From assembly GCA_013368315.1 (NCBI GenBank), contig JAACJM010000224.1:62001-126000 (forward strand): 64,000 bases of DNA, read 5' to 3'. Shown here piece by piece: positions 1 through 11,279 of the stretch. The position numbers and the translations under genes were made by a program. Numbering within the stretch: position 1 is the stretch's first letter; every line of letters starts with the position of its first letter. Under the pieces are notes generated by a model, which was given only the letters and a program-made list of their open reading frames with translations, was not told the origin of the DNA and made no database searches. Source of the DNA: Tetrapyrgos nigripes. Taxonomy: Eukaryota; Basidiomycota; Agaricomycetes; Agaricales; Campanellaceae.

Positions 1-1123
1 AGCATCAGCGACTCTTGATAGGAGAGCAGGATAAACGATCGGAGTTTTACGCGTGGTCGTGCGTATGGAAACAGGAGAGTTTCGACCACCTTCGATAACG
101 GATGGGATGGGAGGACGGTTTGCGAGAGAGGCACGTATGGAATTGGTAGCTGCTGACATGGACATTGATCTATCAGAGGTTCTCTGACGAGGACCATTGA
201 GTATCCTGGTAGGAACATGGGCAGACTCTGATGATCTGCGACCTGAGAGAGTTGATGAATAGTCGGTATTGATGGAAGCGTGATCTACCATGGTGAAAGA
301 AGATGGAGAGGTGCTGGCGACAGAGGAACGGATAGACTGAGCTGTTGTAGTGTCGATGTGGAGAGGGTGAGGACCGGCCGAGTCGGAAGCAGCGGAAAAG
401 CGGTTTGGAGGAGGACCGTTGGCTGGAGACGGCTGACGGCTTTGCTGGCGAAGTGGTGGTACGAGCGGTGCAGCAGCTACATGCACGTGTAGGTATATTT
501 TATGAGGATGAAGAGAAAGCTGAGCACTCACGTGTGGGATCCTGCCTTGCCCAGGGCAGTTCACTGGTATCTTCAAAGGGCGGATCTGGATGGTTATTGG
601 TGTGGGCGAAAGCAGGGACATCGATAGAAGGGTTTGAAAAGTCGATGCCGAAACCAGAGTCGGAGTTGTCGAATGAAACGGGGATTTGCGGAGGAAGACT
701 TGGACCATTTTGAGAATAATGGGACTGAGGCGAGACGGAACGCTGTGGAGGAAGATGGGGCTGGGACTGATGAGGGAATCTTTGCCAGTCTTGCTGGTAG
801 TGGTTTTGGGGACTATTGAGATAAACCTGGGCCTGGTAGGCCTGGGCGGGAGTGAGACCGTTTGGATCTGGGGGTTCCTCTGGCTGGGGCACGATGACGC
901 CTGCGGCGGGGTAAGCGCTGATGACGGACCTGGGACGAGAGATGATGGAGGGTGGAGGGAGAGAGGTAGGGTAAGGGGGCTGGTGGTGAGGGGGTATATG
1001 GTGTTGTTGCCATTGCCTTCTATCATTTGGATAATAGTAATTTGGCTGTTGAGTCTGGTGGTGGTTTGCACTTGGCCGGCCAAAGATGGACTCGAAGGCT
1101 TGGCTTCGTTTGTCTGAAGCCAT
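1..1123 (-). CDS. Rho guanine nucleotide exchange factor, N-terminal part (cut by window edge)
   Basis: Two exons are visible: 1123-532, and 476 running off the left edge. The 55-bp intron (531-477) has GTGAGT and TAG ends, and the joined frame stays open. The protein begins MASDKRSQAFESIFGRP. It has a long Pro/Gln/Ser-rich disordered region, then a Ser/Thr-rich stretch, and ends at the window edge with YPALLSRVADA. From memory, that phrase opens the DEP-like region of basidiomycete ROM1/ROM2-type Rho1 GEFs, where DH, PH and CNH domains follow. If so, it would activate Rho1 for cell-wall signalling at the plasma membrane. The DH domain lies outside the window, so the family call rests on the N-terminus only. 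Confidence 0.6.
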
Positions 1124-2004
1124 CGGGTTGTGAGTCCAAGTATGATTTGTATTTGTAACGTGACTACTAGTACCACAATCTCTTCCTCAACAGCCATCTC
1201 TCATGGACAGTCCATACGAGCCTACATCTTTTACTTTCATAGATAAAGCCATACCACAAATAACGTACCAGGTACACCATTCAATGCACTAGTAGGATAT
1301 ATAGCCAATTTCATCATTTTCATTTTATCGTTCCAGACAGAACAAGTCCTGCGCTCTTCGCAATCCTCAGCGCCGATTTCGTCAGTTCTCCATCATGTTG
1401 TCCTTTGATAACCTAGTACATAGTAGTGTGCCCCAAAATCCCATTTTCTGAAGGATTGAGCGCCATTAGAAAGTTGATACAAGCCTGCCATCTTATAGTA
1501 CAGGTATCGCCCCATGGCATAGTGGTTGTAATGGCCCGAACCTGGGAATGTGGAAGGCTTACCTAAGCGGTTATGTCTCGAGTGCGCTGCTTCGAGGTTG
1601 TCCCCTCCAGAAAACTTGGTGATCACAGTCCCCCGTGCCGTAAGGTTCGGTCCGGACTTGGAATAATCGGTGCTTGTCAGGCCAGGAAAGTAATTTCGCA
1701 CCCTGCAGCACCTACCGAGTTAGTCTTAGGAGATCAGGACAGTCTTCAGACGCGCTGGGATACGTGGCGCCCACAAACCTTTTGCTTATTTTTGTTAAGA
1801 ACTCGTTTTGTAGTGCGTGGCACTACCTTTTCCAACAGTAGTTAAAATCATCGCGAACGATTGAAGGTTCATTAAACGAGAACTCCAAGTGCACTTCGGC
1901 CTTTGCAACCAACTAAACTTTGCATTCGCCTCAGATATATACTGCAAAGGATCTACACAGTGCACCCTCATTGTATAGCAGACTGATCAGTTGCTATTCC
2001 CGAA
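1124..2004. other. intergenic region without a supported gene
   Basis: This is the upstream region of the Rho GEF gene. The only notable open frame is 1393-1701 on the minus strand (102 codons, no ATG, opening after a stop). Its Gly/Tyr/His-rich product is protein-like but resembles nothing I recognise. It could be a terminal exon or chance. I see no RNA gene or repeat here. Confidence 0.4.
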
Positions 2005-2140
2005 ATCTCCCACTGGAACGGCGCTGATGTAGAAGCGGAAAGATGTTCCATGGTCGAAAGAGCGACCACTGCCAGCAAATCAAGTACTTCCTCTCGTAGT
2101 TCACCACATTTCCGTTACATCCTCCTTCATCTTCTCTACA
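2005..2140 (-). pseudogene. mosaic of two gene fragments (carnitine acetyltransferase piece plus neighbour 3' end)
   Basis: Bases 2005-2100 are a decayed copy of carnitine acetyltransferase coding sequence at 6507-6612. Both share the track tccatggtc-aaagagcga and the following gccagca-atc-a-g-acttc. Read on the minus strand, the copy matches the SFDHGT region of the enzyme and then loses frame. Bases 2103-2136 repeat, with two mismatches, the last coding bases of the next gene (2189-2222). The stretch therefore looks like a small patchwork of local duplications, with no open frame of its own. Confidence 0.6.
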
Positions 2141-2181
2141 AGTATGGCTGAGGAGATTGCGCCTTGAGGTACCCTGCTTTC

Positions 2182-2949
2182 TCAACGCCACCACGTTTCC
2201 GTTACACCCTCCTTCATCTTCTCAATCTCAACCCGCATTTTAGTCAGCCACAATCGTACATCCATGCGTCCCACTTTCTCAACACACTTGTCCATATCCA
2301 TATCCTTCAAAAACTCCTCATCACTCTCATAAACCCCCTCAAAATGATACACGCTATCCAACTCCTTCTCCTCCCTCATCATGAAATACATCTCTCCCAC
2401 TCGGAATAGAACCAGATTCCCAAACTTTGAGCTATCCCCGTAATACGCCAATGGTACCAGCTTCCCCATCACACCTATTAAATCCTCCATCATCAACTCT
2501 AAGAAACTTTTTTCTTTCATAGGCATCAGTCTCCACACTAGGTCTTGAGGCATTGACTTCCAATCGCATGTCCATCCACTACCGTCCGCAGGTAATGGGC
2601 CAGAGTACCACTCTTTGTAGACGTAGCTCCAATCTCGAGATAGATAGGGTTCCATAGAGAAGAAGCCTTCCACGGAATTCTTTGCAAGCCTCACCGTCAA
2701 TCGTCCTATATATACTCTTAGTGGACGAACTGTACGGTGCAGCATGTCTTGCTGCATATAGTTAGATACTGTGTATACACATCACATATAAGGATTGACA
2801 CGCACCCAAGACTCATTTGTGGAAGGAGTCGTTGAGAACGCTCTCTGTACATGTTGCACTGGTAGACGTGGTTGTATCTGTATCCGCCTCACAGAAACCC
2901 CTGTTCTGAAAATCCTTCCTCGAAGTACTAGTGATGGTGGGCCACGCAT
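2182..2949 (-). CDS. unknown protein with mitochondrial-type presequence
   Basis: Two exons: 2949-2806 and 2751-2182. The 54-bp intron has GTGCGT at its 5' end, a CTAAC branch site and a GCAG acceptor, and the junction is phase 0. The frame is open back to 3036, but the first ATG is at 2949, giving about 237 residues. The N-terminus is Arg-rich and lacks acidic residues over some 40 positions, ending in AFSTTPS, typical of a cleaved matrix presequence. The body is mixed alpha-type, with an aromatic patch (DWSYVYKEWYSGPL) and a charged C-terminal helix. I do not recognise a family. Mitochondrial import is inferred from the leader alone. Confidence 0.55.
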
Positions 2950-3221
2950 CTCGACTGAAAGAATGGAGGCGTGGAGTGTTTGTGGACGCGTACGAGAAAC
3001 GAATGAGGAGGAGAAACGTCGACACAGGGCTTGCACTTGGTTTGCAAGGTGGTGACGGACCGGGACGGCTTAAGAACTGTGGGAGTTTCTAGTGTATGCC
3101 ATCTCATAATCCTTTTGGTAAGCTACTATGTTTTCCGCTAGAAAGGACTCTAAGGAAAGAGAAGAAACGAGTACTCGAGAAGACCTACAACTAGTTAGAT
3201 ACTAGTTGTTACTAGGGTTTG

Positions 3222-3287
3222 CCCGAGGTTCAGCGCAAGCGGTATGTCACGTCACGAAAGACGTGATAGCTTGCGAGACGCGTCGGG
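3222..3287. repeat. long imperfect hairpin in intergenic DNA
   Basis: Nested complementary arms are visible: cccga/tcggg at the outside, gcaagc/gcttgc in the middle, and tcacgtc/gacgtga around a six-base loop. The outline cgaggttc-g-gcaagc ... gcttgcgaga recurs at 28075-28146, so it may be a small foldback element rather than a unique structure. It is equally possible that it forms part of a transcript's secondary structure. Confidence 0.45.
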
Positions 3288-4352
3288 TCAGACTCAGAGG
3301 ACCCGTCCGTGGAGACAAGAAATGAGAGAACCTCTTAGACCAAAGACCTGAGCTTTCAGGGTCCAGAAGAAGGATAAAAATCTAGCCATCTGGAGCACCC
3401 AAAACGAGCGGAGCTCCAACGCACAGATCCCAAACAGAGCGTAACGAGAAAAGAAACATAAATCAGGCAAAACAACAATCAAGTTATAACATTACTTGAT
3501 GACCCAAATACAGACAGGTTCGTAGCAGTACAATAAAAAACACTGATCAAGAAATACAAGTTACAACCGGGCATACCAGAGGGGCAGGGTACAATCAGAA
3601 AGTCCTCATGAGACAACAAGTGGGGTAGAAGCAGCGGTAAGTAGATTAAAGGGTGGCAGAGCATTGTAGAAGATGGAAAGGAGTGGAATACTGTAAAAAA
3701 AGTGGTGCCGTTGCGCAGTAGAAAGTGGAAGGCAACAATATCTCGATATCGTGCAATATGCAATAGAAAATTGTGATGGTGTACAGTACCGAAAGGGATA
3801 CGACGCCAAAAATACTGCTAGCAGACATACAACCGAGTGGGGCACAGTGGTCGAAGTAAAAATCATCACAGACATGTACAACAAGGAGCGGTTTATGGTG
3901 GTGTAGGGTGAGGCATGTCTGGTGGAATTTCTTGAGGTCGAGAGCACAAGCTGGGGTACCCTCAGGGGCAGAAGCAACCTGATAACGGGTATATGTGAGT
4001 AGAATGACCCACCAGCAGGTTTCGGTGGTAAAAGTAAATCAAAGGGTGTTAGAGCACTGTAGAGGATCATAGAAGATGACAGAGTCGTGCAAGAGTCGTG
4101 TAGTAGAGAGCAGAAAGGTGTACGAGACCGTAAAGAGGCAGTGCAGTATTGTGCAGTAAAAGTAGAAATGTGTGAGACGCCGTGGAAGATGGCAATAGTG
4201 CGGCATCGTATGGTAGAAGTAGAAAGGTGTAAAAAAACGATAGAACAAAGGCGTAGCGCAATGGGCAGCGATGTTGCAATGTAGAAAGCAAGGGGCAAAG
4301 AAAAATCCAAAGTGAGTGTAATGGGGCTCACCAGAGGAACTACTTTGGAGAC
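3288..4352. repeat. gene-free region with diverged direct repeats
   Basis: Long open frames occur on the minus strand here, but their composition (Ser/Thr/Leu/Tyr/Phe-rich, few charged residues) looks like the reverse of A/G-rich repeat DNA. A stretch at 3639-3673 returns at 4033-4067 with few changes. Related motifs (gcagtagaaagtgg, gcagtaaaagtag, tggtagaagtag) recur between and after them. I read this as an old tandem array or duplicated untranslated region and see no convincing gene. Confidence 0.4.
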
Positions 4353-5297
4353 CTACAGCCTCCGCTGAAGAGAAAGTCGTTGGTCGAGGGTGTAGGCAGT
4401 TCTGCAATTCTGCAGCTGGTAGCGGTATGTCGTGAGGTCGTAACCAAGCCGCTGGTCATGCCAATCCAATCGGAGGTCCTTCTCAGTCTTCTTCCAGTAA
4501 GGGTAGAGGTCGACAATGTCGAAGTTTTTGCACCAGAAGGTGCTGTGAGCGAAAATGAACTGGGCGTGGTTGCCATCCTCCTTCTTCCTCTCCCACTCGA
4601 CGACGAAGGAACTGTAGTTTTTCATCGCGTCAGAATATTCGACGAAGGTGGGTAGGCCTTCAAAGTCGTCGTTTTCGAAACCGAAAGCCTTCACCATCGC
4701 GGCGATATCCCAGATACGTGTCTTGACACCGTTGGGGTAAACAATGCGGGTATTGAGGTTGTTGCCGGTGGATGCGATACGGTGGATGCGAGAAGAATGG
4801 AAAAGACCTAATGGAAGATAGTTGTGGTTGGCGGCGAGGAAGAGTTCGTTGGGATAGTTGAAGTCGGTGGTTGCACTGGAGCCCCTTCTAACGACCTTGA
4901 CCTCAGGAGCGTACGCGTGTACGCCTGACGCGTCCTTTCCGGCAGCCTTCTCCTCAGTGTTCTTCCTCGTCATGTATTGAAGCATCCTGGTGGAAAGGAG
5001 GGACTTGACGCGTTGGAAGAGATCTGGCGCCTTCCTAATGTCCTCGTAATCCGCGTCGGGAATCGTGACCAGGGAGGCAATAGGTGAGAGATCGTCGGCT
5101 GGTCGTCCCATAGCCTTGTCCAATTTCGCTCTCCTCTTCAACCTATTCTTCTCCTCAATCTCCTTGTTCATGGCGAGTTTGCCTTCCAGGTCAAGGCTTT
5201 TCAACAGCTTGATGGTCTCCGCGTTCTTGTGAGTTTTGCGATTGGTTGGGTCGAAACCGTCCGGTCTGAGCGAAGATCCACGCGTAATAAGGGTCAT
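4353..5297 (-). CDS. unknown 314-residue protein
   Basis: A single uninterrupted exon. The frame is open to 5525, but the first ATG is at 5297, after a pyrimidine-rich stretch typical of a fungal start, so I use that. The N-terminal third is strongly basic and helical (EIEEKNRLKRRAKLDKAMGRP). The C-terminal two-thirds are globular, with many aromatic residues (FNYPNELFLAANHNYLPLGLF, WCKNFDIVDLYPYWKK). I see no signal peptide, membrane helix or catalytic motif that I know. Intronless structure is unusual among its neighbours and might reflect a retro-origin or a young gene. Confidence 0.55.
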   Translation of the reverse strand: MTLITRGSSLRPDGFDPTNRKTHKNAETIKLLKSLDLEGKLAMNKEIEEKNRLKRRAKLDKAMGRPADDLSPIASLVTIPDADYEDIRKAPDLFQRVKSLLSTRMLQYMTRKNTEEKAAGKDASGVHAYAPEVKVVRRGSSATTDFNYPNELFLAANHNYLPLGLFHSSRIHRIASTGNNLNTRIVYPNGVKTRIWDIAAMVKAFGFENDDFEGLPTFVEYSDAMKNYSSFVVEWERKKEDGNHAQFIFAHSTFWCKNFDIVDLYPYWKKTEKDLRLDWHDQRLGYDLTTYRYQLQNCRTAYTLDQRLSLQRRL

Positions 5298-5622
5298 GGT
5301 ATTGAAAGGGAAAGCAAAAAAAGGCAGAAGACGAGGAAGGAGCGTGTTGTACGACGGCGAAGGAGAGGCACTCGCCCGTTGGCTTGACCTTTCACACGCT
5401 CTTTCTAGCTTATCGAGCGCTCGTTCCTCGGGCTTATCGCGGACTTCCTGTTTGTGAAGATAATGTAGTCCATGGGTTTCGTCATCCAAGCGAGGCTCTG
5501 CTACATTCAGGGTGATACTAGCCACAGTGTTTCCCTATCTACTAAGAACTTCAAGCCCACCCCGAAGCGCGTTCCATGATAGAATATATAATTAAAAGCA
5601 GAGCTCCGATGTATACAGTTAC

Positions 5623-7990
5623 TTACAGCCTAGCCTTATCTTGATGAAGCGCGTAAAGGTCTTCTGCTGCCTTTGCAATTTCCTGAGTAAACCTCGCGTT
5701 TGGCATTTCCTTCCTCGAAGTAATCGTGTACTGCAAGCGATCTGCATAAAAGTGTCAACATGAGTTTCTGATACGTAAGGGCACGACTCACCATCATAAC
5801 CCGTCATGTACGCGACGCCGAAACCGTCAGGTACAACCTGGAGGAAAGACATTAGATTTCTTCAAACCAATTTAAGCACCCGACTTCACCTCTCCCCATC
5901 CATATTCAGGGAAATGCTTCGAGAACACTGCAGAAGTGCTCAGCACCCAGTAGGTCGCCCTCGCAAATACCGGATCAGAGAACAGCGCAGGAACCTTCTC
6001 TTCAGGTTTCAGAACCTTTTTTAAGCCTATGTAAAGCAGATCCGAGTAAGCCAAGGACAAACCACATTCGCAGTAATGTTCATCAACTCACCAAGCAAAT
6101 GTCTATCAATTCCCTGTCCCATACCACAACTCTTCGCCAACGAAACATGTTTCTTCGCTGCAGCAGCAAATAAACTCTTCCTCTCCGCATCGCTTACCAT
6201 AGGATCATCCATGCTCTTCACGAATGCATCGGATTCGGAAGTGACGACTCGAATTGCCTCAGTACGTCCTTTATAGAATCTCCTAGTCGTAGCAGCTTCA
6301 TATGTCCCTCCTTTGCGTTTCTCATTTCCGATAAGCCTTCTGTACGCAAGCTGGATGATCATTTGTGCCCATGAATCGGGGGATACACCAAACTTCTTGA
6401 TGGCAGCTTTACCGTAGGGTGTGAGGTGATAAGTCAGCTCTTGACTGTCAATCAACTCCATAGCAGCCTGGTCAGCAGCCACAATAGCTTTTTTCGTCGC
6501 ATCTGAAATCTCCCATTCGAACGGAGTAGGTTCAATAGACGCTGTAGAAGCCGAAGGTGTGCCATGGTCAAAAGAGCGATCAGCCAGCATATCGAGGACT
6601 TCATCACAAAGTCGAACAGTAGGTGTACCGTCCATGACAGAGTGTTCACCCATGAAACCAGCGTAATTGCTGTCGTAGACGATGAATTGGCAGGGTTTGT
6701 CTACCCAGCGGTTTTGTAAACCGATGGCGTGGCCATTGAGGGTGTCACCGTGCCATAGAGCGCGACTCTTTTCGACGGAGGTGGAGGGAGCGGTGCTTTC
6801 CAGACTGATGATGAATGCGCTGGATTGGATGGTGTGGAGGATTTCGGAGTTGGTCTTTGAGGAGGCCAGTTCGTTGTAGTCCTGAATGGAAGGATTAGTA
6901 TTTCAATCTTGTCAGAGACGCGGCTTACCTTGGCCCAAATATCCCGGTTAGAAGCAGTCAGGACACCAACCCCTGGGTGGTCTACGTTTGTATTGTCATA
7001 AATATGTTGTATTTGGCTAGAAAGGTTAAATTAGTACCCTCTACAGCGTATTCGGAAGAGCCAAGAACCCACCGTTCAAATTCCTCTGTGCTAAGAATCC
7101 TTCCATCTATTGCCGCGTCTATTTTCCATATCTTATTCTTGCGAATGACAACAATGTGTCCGCTATCACCCTGATCACCTTCTTTAGCGTAGGAGACACT
7201 CCAGTCTAAGCCTTCCGGTCCAGGAAGGCGACAGCAGTCAAACATCCACCTAAACTCCATGAAAAAAGTGGTTTGGAATGTCGGTGCAAAAATACATACC
7301 TATATGTATCCATACAAAACGGAGCGTCCTTCGTTCCTTCTGGAGTGAGTTGACCAAGCTTAAGTTTCTTGCGGAACAGCATAGCAGCACGAGCTAGACC
7401 AGCTGCTCGTGCAGCAGGAGTTTGACGCAAATGAGAAGGGTGGTCATCGAAGCCGTCTGCGCGCAAGGTGAACTTCCCAGTCAAGCAAAGAGGACGTAAA
7501 AGACTTACAATAATACGAGACGTTGACTACGACCTAATAGGCCATAAGCCCACATCACCGGTTAACAAGGCGTCCAGCTTACCGAATCTCGATATCCAAG
7601 ATACCCACCATCATCCCACCACTCCTCTAACCAATGATCCTTCTCTTGTGCCCTCTGCACCAACCTCTTGTGCAACATTGGCCCCTGTTGCTTATCCTTA
7701 CCGAATTCGTCAATCTTGCGCTCAACAGCAGCATACTCCTCGTCCGACCACGCAATTGGTCTCAAACTCTCTTTCAACTTGTCAAGCGTGAGCTCTAGGT
7801 CCGGTACTGGCAACCTTGGTAAGGAACCCTGAGCAGCGTAGGTCGGTGTTCCGGGTAATGCTGCCGGAGCAAGGGTTTTCCAGTTTGCTGGACGATGGAG
7901 GAGACGAATTGGGATGCGATAGGACGACATAGATATAGGCAAAGACGTCTTTGAAAGTAGGAAAGCCCGTTTAGTGGTGCCAGCTAACAT
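5623..7990 (-). CDS. CAT2: carnitine O-acetyltransferase, mitochondrial/peroxisomal
   Basis: Transfers acetyl groups between CoA and carnitine so that acetyl units can cross organelle membranes. The reading frame joins across at least six short introns; for example DS|VVVNVSYYY|GFDDH and TYR|WMFDCCRLPGPEGLDW splice cleanly. Family hallmarks: GYLGYRDSV near residue 135, LPGPEGLDW, and the catalytic His in GEHSVMDGTP (around 6630), with a C-terminal FGVAYMTGYDDRL block. The N-terminus (MLAGTTKRAFLLSKTSLPISMSSYR) looks mitochondrial. A second Met at residue 21 could give a shorter form. The C-terminus ends DKARL, close to the peroxisomal PTS1 consensus. Dual localisation from one gene is known for yeast Cat2 and is inferred here. 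Confidence 0.9.
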
Positions 7991-8231
7991 ATCGAGGGCA
8001 TAGACGCACTTTCGCAGCTGATTGAAGCGGACTACACTGGGTTCCGAACTTCCGACTCCGGGTTCCGAGTAGATACTAGGAAACGGTCACGTGGCGAGCG
8101 CGACGAGCAGTCCAACACCACTCCTTCTTAGCGCTCGCCCTCCCTGACTCTCCCACTCGGGGCAGCGAGCTAATTTGGTTGTTTTCCATGATACGAGCAG
8201 CACAAACGAGACAATCACCACGTAGGTAAAC
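7991..8231. promoter_or_regulatory. divergent promoter region with 27-bp direct repeat
   Basis: This 241-bp gap separates the carnitine acetyltransferase start from a rightward gene candidate. A 27-base sequence at 8092-8118 is repeated exactly at 8233-8259, where it covers the second base of the rightward start codon onward. No clear TATA box was found. Confidence 0.35.
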
Positions 8232-8716
8232 ATGGCGAGCGCGACGAGCAGTCCAACACTATTGAATGATCACCAGTTCTGTCGACTCCTGGAGTCCTTC
8301 AGGCTGCGAATTCGCCGGGATGTGTCAGGTGTGCCTGTGCAGTTTCTCTATTCGTTTCCCCACAGCGCTCATTCTACACATATTTACGTGCTAGTTTCAA
8401 TGCTTTTGCTTAAAGGACTTACTGGAACCTGCAAGTTGTCCGTCCAAGGTAAGTACGCTTAAAACCCAGAAGAACCCAGAAGCAGAAAAGTTTGATTGCG
8501 CCGCTGCAAGACTACCGTGCGATGTGTAGCCTGTGTCTCGAATATTTTGATAACAATAAGTGCACGGTCAGATTCGCGGAGTTTCGCCACGGCCAGCCCA
8601 ACCGATGGGCCAACGTCTCAGGGTACCGACTGAACGCTTGTGTCAGCCTCTGCCTTCAGTGCGTAGCCATTCTAGTCTTTTTCATCGCTCAGTCTTCTTA
8701 CATGCGGACATCTTAG
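8232..8716 (+). CDS. small unknown protein, three-exon model
   Basis: A phase-consistent model joins exons 8232-8328, 8416-8448 and 8511-8716. Donors are GTGTGC and GTAAGT; acceptors are AAAG and CAAG. The product has about 111 residues: a Leu/Arg-rich N-terminus (NDHQFCRLLESFRLRIRR), a Cys-containing middle (CSLCLEYFDNNKC) and a hydrophobic C-terminal stretch (ACVSLCLQCVAILVFFIA) that could be a membrane anchor or an unspliced tail. I do not recognise it. The matching splice phases support coding, but the small size keeps confidence low. Confidence 0.35.
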
Positions 8717-8864
8717 GTGGTCGTGTATGGATCTTTACGTATGAAACCACGGAGCAGCGGAACGGCATTGGCAAATAGGAGCACACATGCTTTTCGCCCA
8801 TCATAAATGATTCTGGATCTGATTTTAATATTCCTCAACGCCTTGACCGAGTCACACAGGTATC

Positions 8865-10903
8865 ATGGCATTGGCAAGACTGTATAACCGTTCTCTCCAA
8901 CGGAAATCAATATTTCCGCATCCTTTTCACCTTTGTCGTTCCCTAAGTACGATCATGGCCCCATCTGCAACATCTTCTGTCACCAATGGTGCCTCCAAGG
9001 CCAATACTACTTCCCTCATACATCGGACTCCATGGACCCCTCCTATTGCTATCAGTGCTGAAGGGTTGTATGTGACACTGGAGGACAATAGAAGAGTGTT
9101 GGACGCAGTTGGTGGGGCTGCTGTAGCCTGTATCGGGGCAAGCAATCTACATGTGAAACAGGCTATCAAAGACCAACTAGATCGTTTACCATGTAGGTCT
9201 CCGATAATGAACCGTGGGTGTGACTGTGACTGACTGATTTGGCTTTGTGGTAGATGTGTATAGTATGCAGCTATCCAATGAACCAGCGGAGAAGCTGGCC
9301 AAGGTCTTGACTGCGAGTGGCAGTGGGGCCTTTGATCTGGTTGGTTTCGTGTCTGGAGGTGAACACATTTTTTTCTCTGCGGAAGTTCAAGCATAACTGT
9401 TCATTCTGATGACAGGATCGGAAGCAATGGAGGGTGTCATCAAACTCGCAAGACAGGTACGAAATTTTGTACTCATGTTCATCGTTTTGAATCTGATTTT
9501 GGAATTCAGTATTATGAAGAAATTGGTCAGCTTCAAAGAAAGAACTTCATTGCGCGAAAACTTTCCTATCACGGAAACACGGTCGCGACCCTTGCACTTG
9601 CTTATCATCCTTCTCGACGAGCCCCATACGAGGCCATTCTAGACCATGACAACTTTCACCATGTTTCTCCAGCTTTTGCCAAACGCTTCCAACTTCCCGA
9701 CGAAACAGAAGAGCAATATGTACTGCGACTTCAGAAGGAGCTAGAGGATAAATTTATCGAACTGGGTCCCGACACCGTCATTGGCTGTAAGCACACGCGG
9801 ATTTAGGTTTGAAGCTATCTCAGTTGCCATTTCCTAGTTGTGGCAGAAACCGTCGTTGGGGCTAGTACTGGCTGTTGCCCTGCTCCCAAGGGTTATTTCA
9901 AGGCAATGAAAGAAGTCTGCGACAAGTACGGAGCGCTATTCATTCTTGACGAGGTTTATGCTGTTTTTGTCCGCTCAAAGCTCTTTTATTGACAGGCTTT
10001 TCAGGTCATGAGCGGGATGGGCCGTGAGTGATAACTTTTTTCATTTCGAGAAAAGCTGTTGATCAATGAGGTAGGGATGGGAACGTTGCATGCTTGGGAA
10101 TCGTTTGGAGATGGCGTCGCTGTGAGTAATGAGATGATTGTAATGATGGTCTTACAGTAACCACGCAAACGTCTAGCCTGACATACAAGCGGTCGCTAAA
10201 GGTCTTGGTGGAGGGTGAGACACCTCCACAAAACAACGCAGGATGGCACTCACTCTTACGCAGGTATGCTTCCATTGGTGCGGTCCTCATGAACAAAAGA
10301 GTTGCCGACGGTCTCCGAGGCAAGTCTGGATTTTGGAAACACGGGCATACGTATCAGGTAGGGCTTGTCAAATCTTGTATGACAAAAGCTGACGTTTCCT
10401 GCCAGTCGCATCCACTTGCTTGTGCAGCTTCGTTAGCCGTTCAAGAAGTAATTGAGTCGGACAACCTGCTCGAGAATTGTCGCAAGCAAGGAGCATATCT
10501 TGGTTAGTCTTGAGACTGTTTTGTCGTCAGGATGTTCACGCCAGTTTTTTCTACAGAAAAACTGTTGAACGAACGTTTAAGAGGACCGAATGCTTTGGCT
10601 GCTCCTTACACATTTGACGTCCGTGGCGGCGGCTTGTTTTGGGGAATCGAATTCGACTTTACATCACCAGATGCACGCAAGGTGGATCTTAAAGGCAAGG
10701 CTTTTGCCATGGAGGTGCAGGCGCGTGCACTAGAGAAGAGCTTGATTATTATGGGGATGACGGGCGGATCTAACCTGGCGGGCGACAGGGGAGACCACCT
10801 CATGCTGTGTCCGGCATACAACATCACAAAAGAGGAAGTCGAGAAGATAGTGGACATTTTTGTAGCGAGCGTCGAGGAAGTACTACAAGCAAATTTTGTG
10901 TAG
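8865..10903 (+). CDS. class III PLP-dependent aminotransferase
   Basis: A multi-exon gene of the ornithine/4-aminobutyrate aminotransferase fold. Ordered landmarks across the exons: GGAAVACIGASNLHVKQAI, FVSGGSEAMEGVIKLAR, YHGNTVATLALAYH, LFILDEVMSGMGRMGTLHAW (cofactor-binding Asp), the PLP Lys in DIQAVAKGLGGGY, and GHTYQSHPLACAA. The C-terminal MLCPAYNITKEEVEKIVDIF is also family-typical. The first exon runs 8865-9192. The first 30 residues are basic and could be a mitochondrial leader; a second ATG at 8955 begins MAPSATSS. Substrate cannot be told from sequence; the relatives I recall are uncharacterised fungal omega-type aminotransferases. Confidence 0.85.
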
Positions 10904-11279
10904 AAACAATAGAAGAGCCTAAGTGCCACTTCATCAGTACACGAGTATACCAACAATATCATCCTCCTTTTGGCTTCAGATACCTCACAGAATGAAGCAG
11001 ACGTCTGGAGTCAGAACGCCTGGGACCACCGTCCACCTCCAAAAGAGCAGGGTCAAAGTATTTGGATTTATCTTGATGCGGGAATGATTTGACAAACCAG
11101 CTAGAGACAATTTCTACAAACTTCGAAAAAGGTCTGAACCGAGTCATGCGTAGGCTGACTAAGCATTCATAAGCCCTCACTGAAGGGTAGCCTCTGGCTT
11201 GAACCTATCCACGACTCGATAAAGACGTGCTGGCATTTCTTCTTGGTTGACCACTACATCGATGGCTGGAATCTACTAA
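10904..11279. other. intergenic, nothing recognised
   Basis: This lies between the 3' end of the aminotransferase and the start of the HECT ligase. It presumably holds a terminator region and the HECT promoter. Short minus-strand open frames here lack protein-like composition. Confidence 0.5.

Noticed and set aside
3606..4331. 241-codon minus-strand open frame
   Set aside because: Ser/Thr/Leu/Tyr-rich with few charged residues, overlaps a diverged repeat, and contains no known motif; it looks like the reverse of purine-rich repeat DNA.
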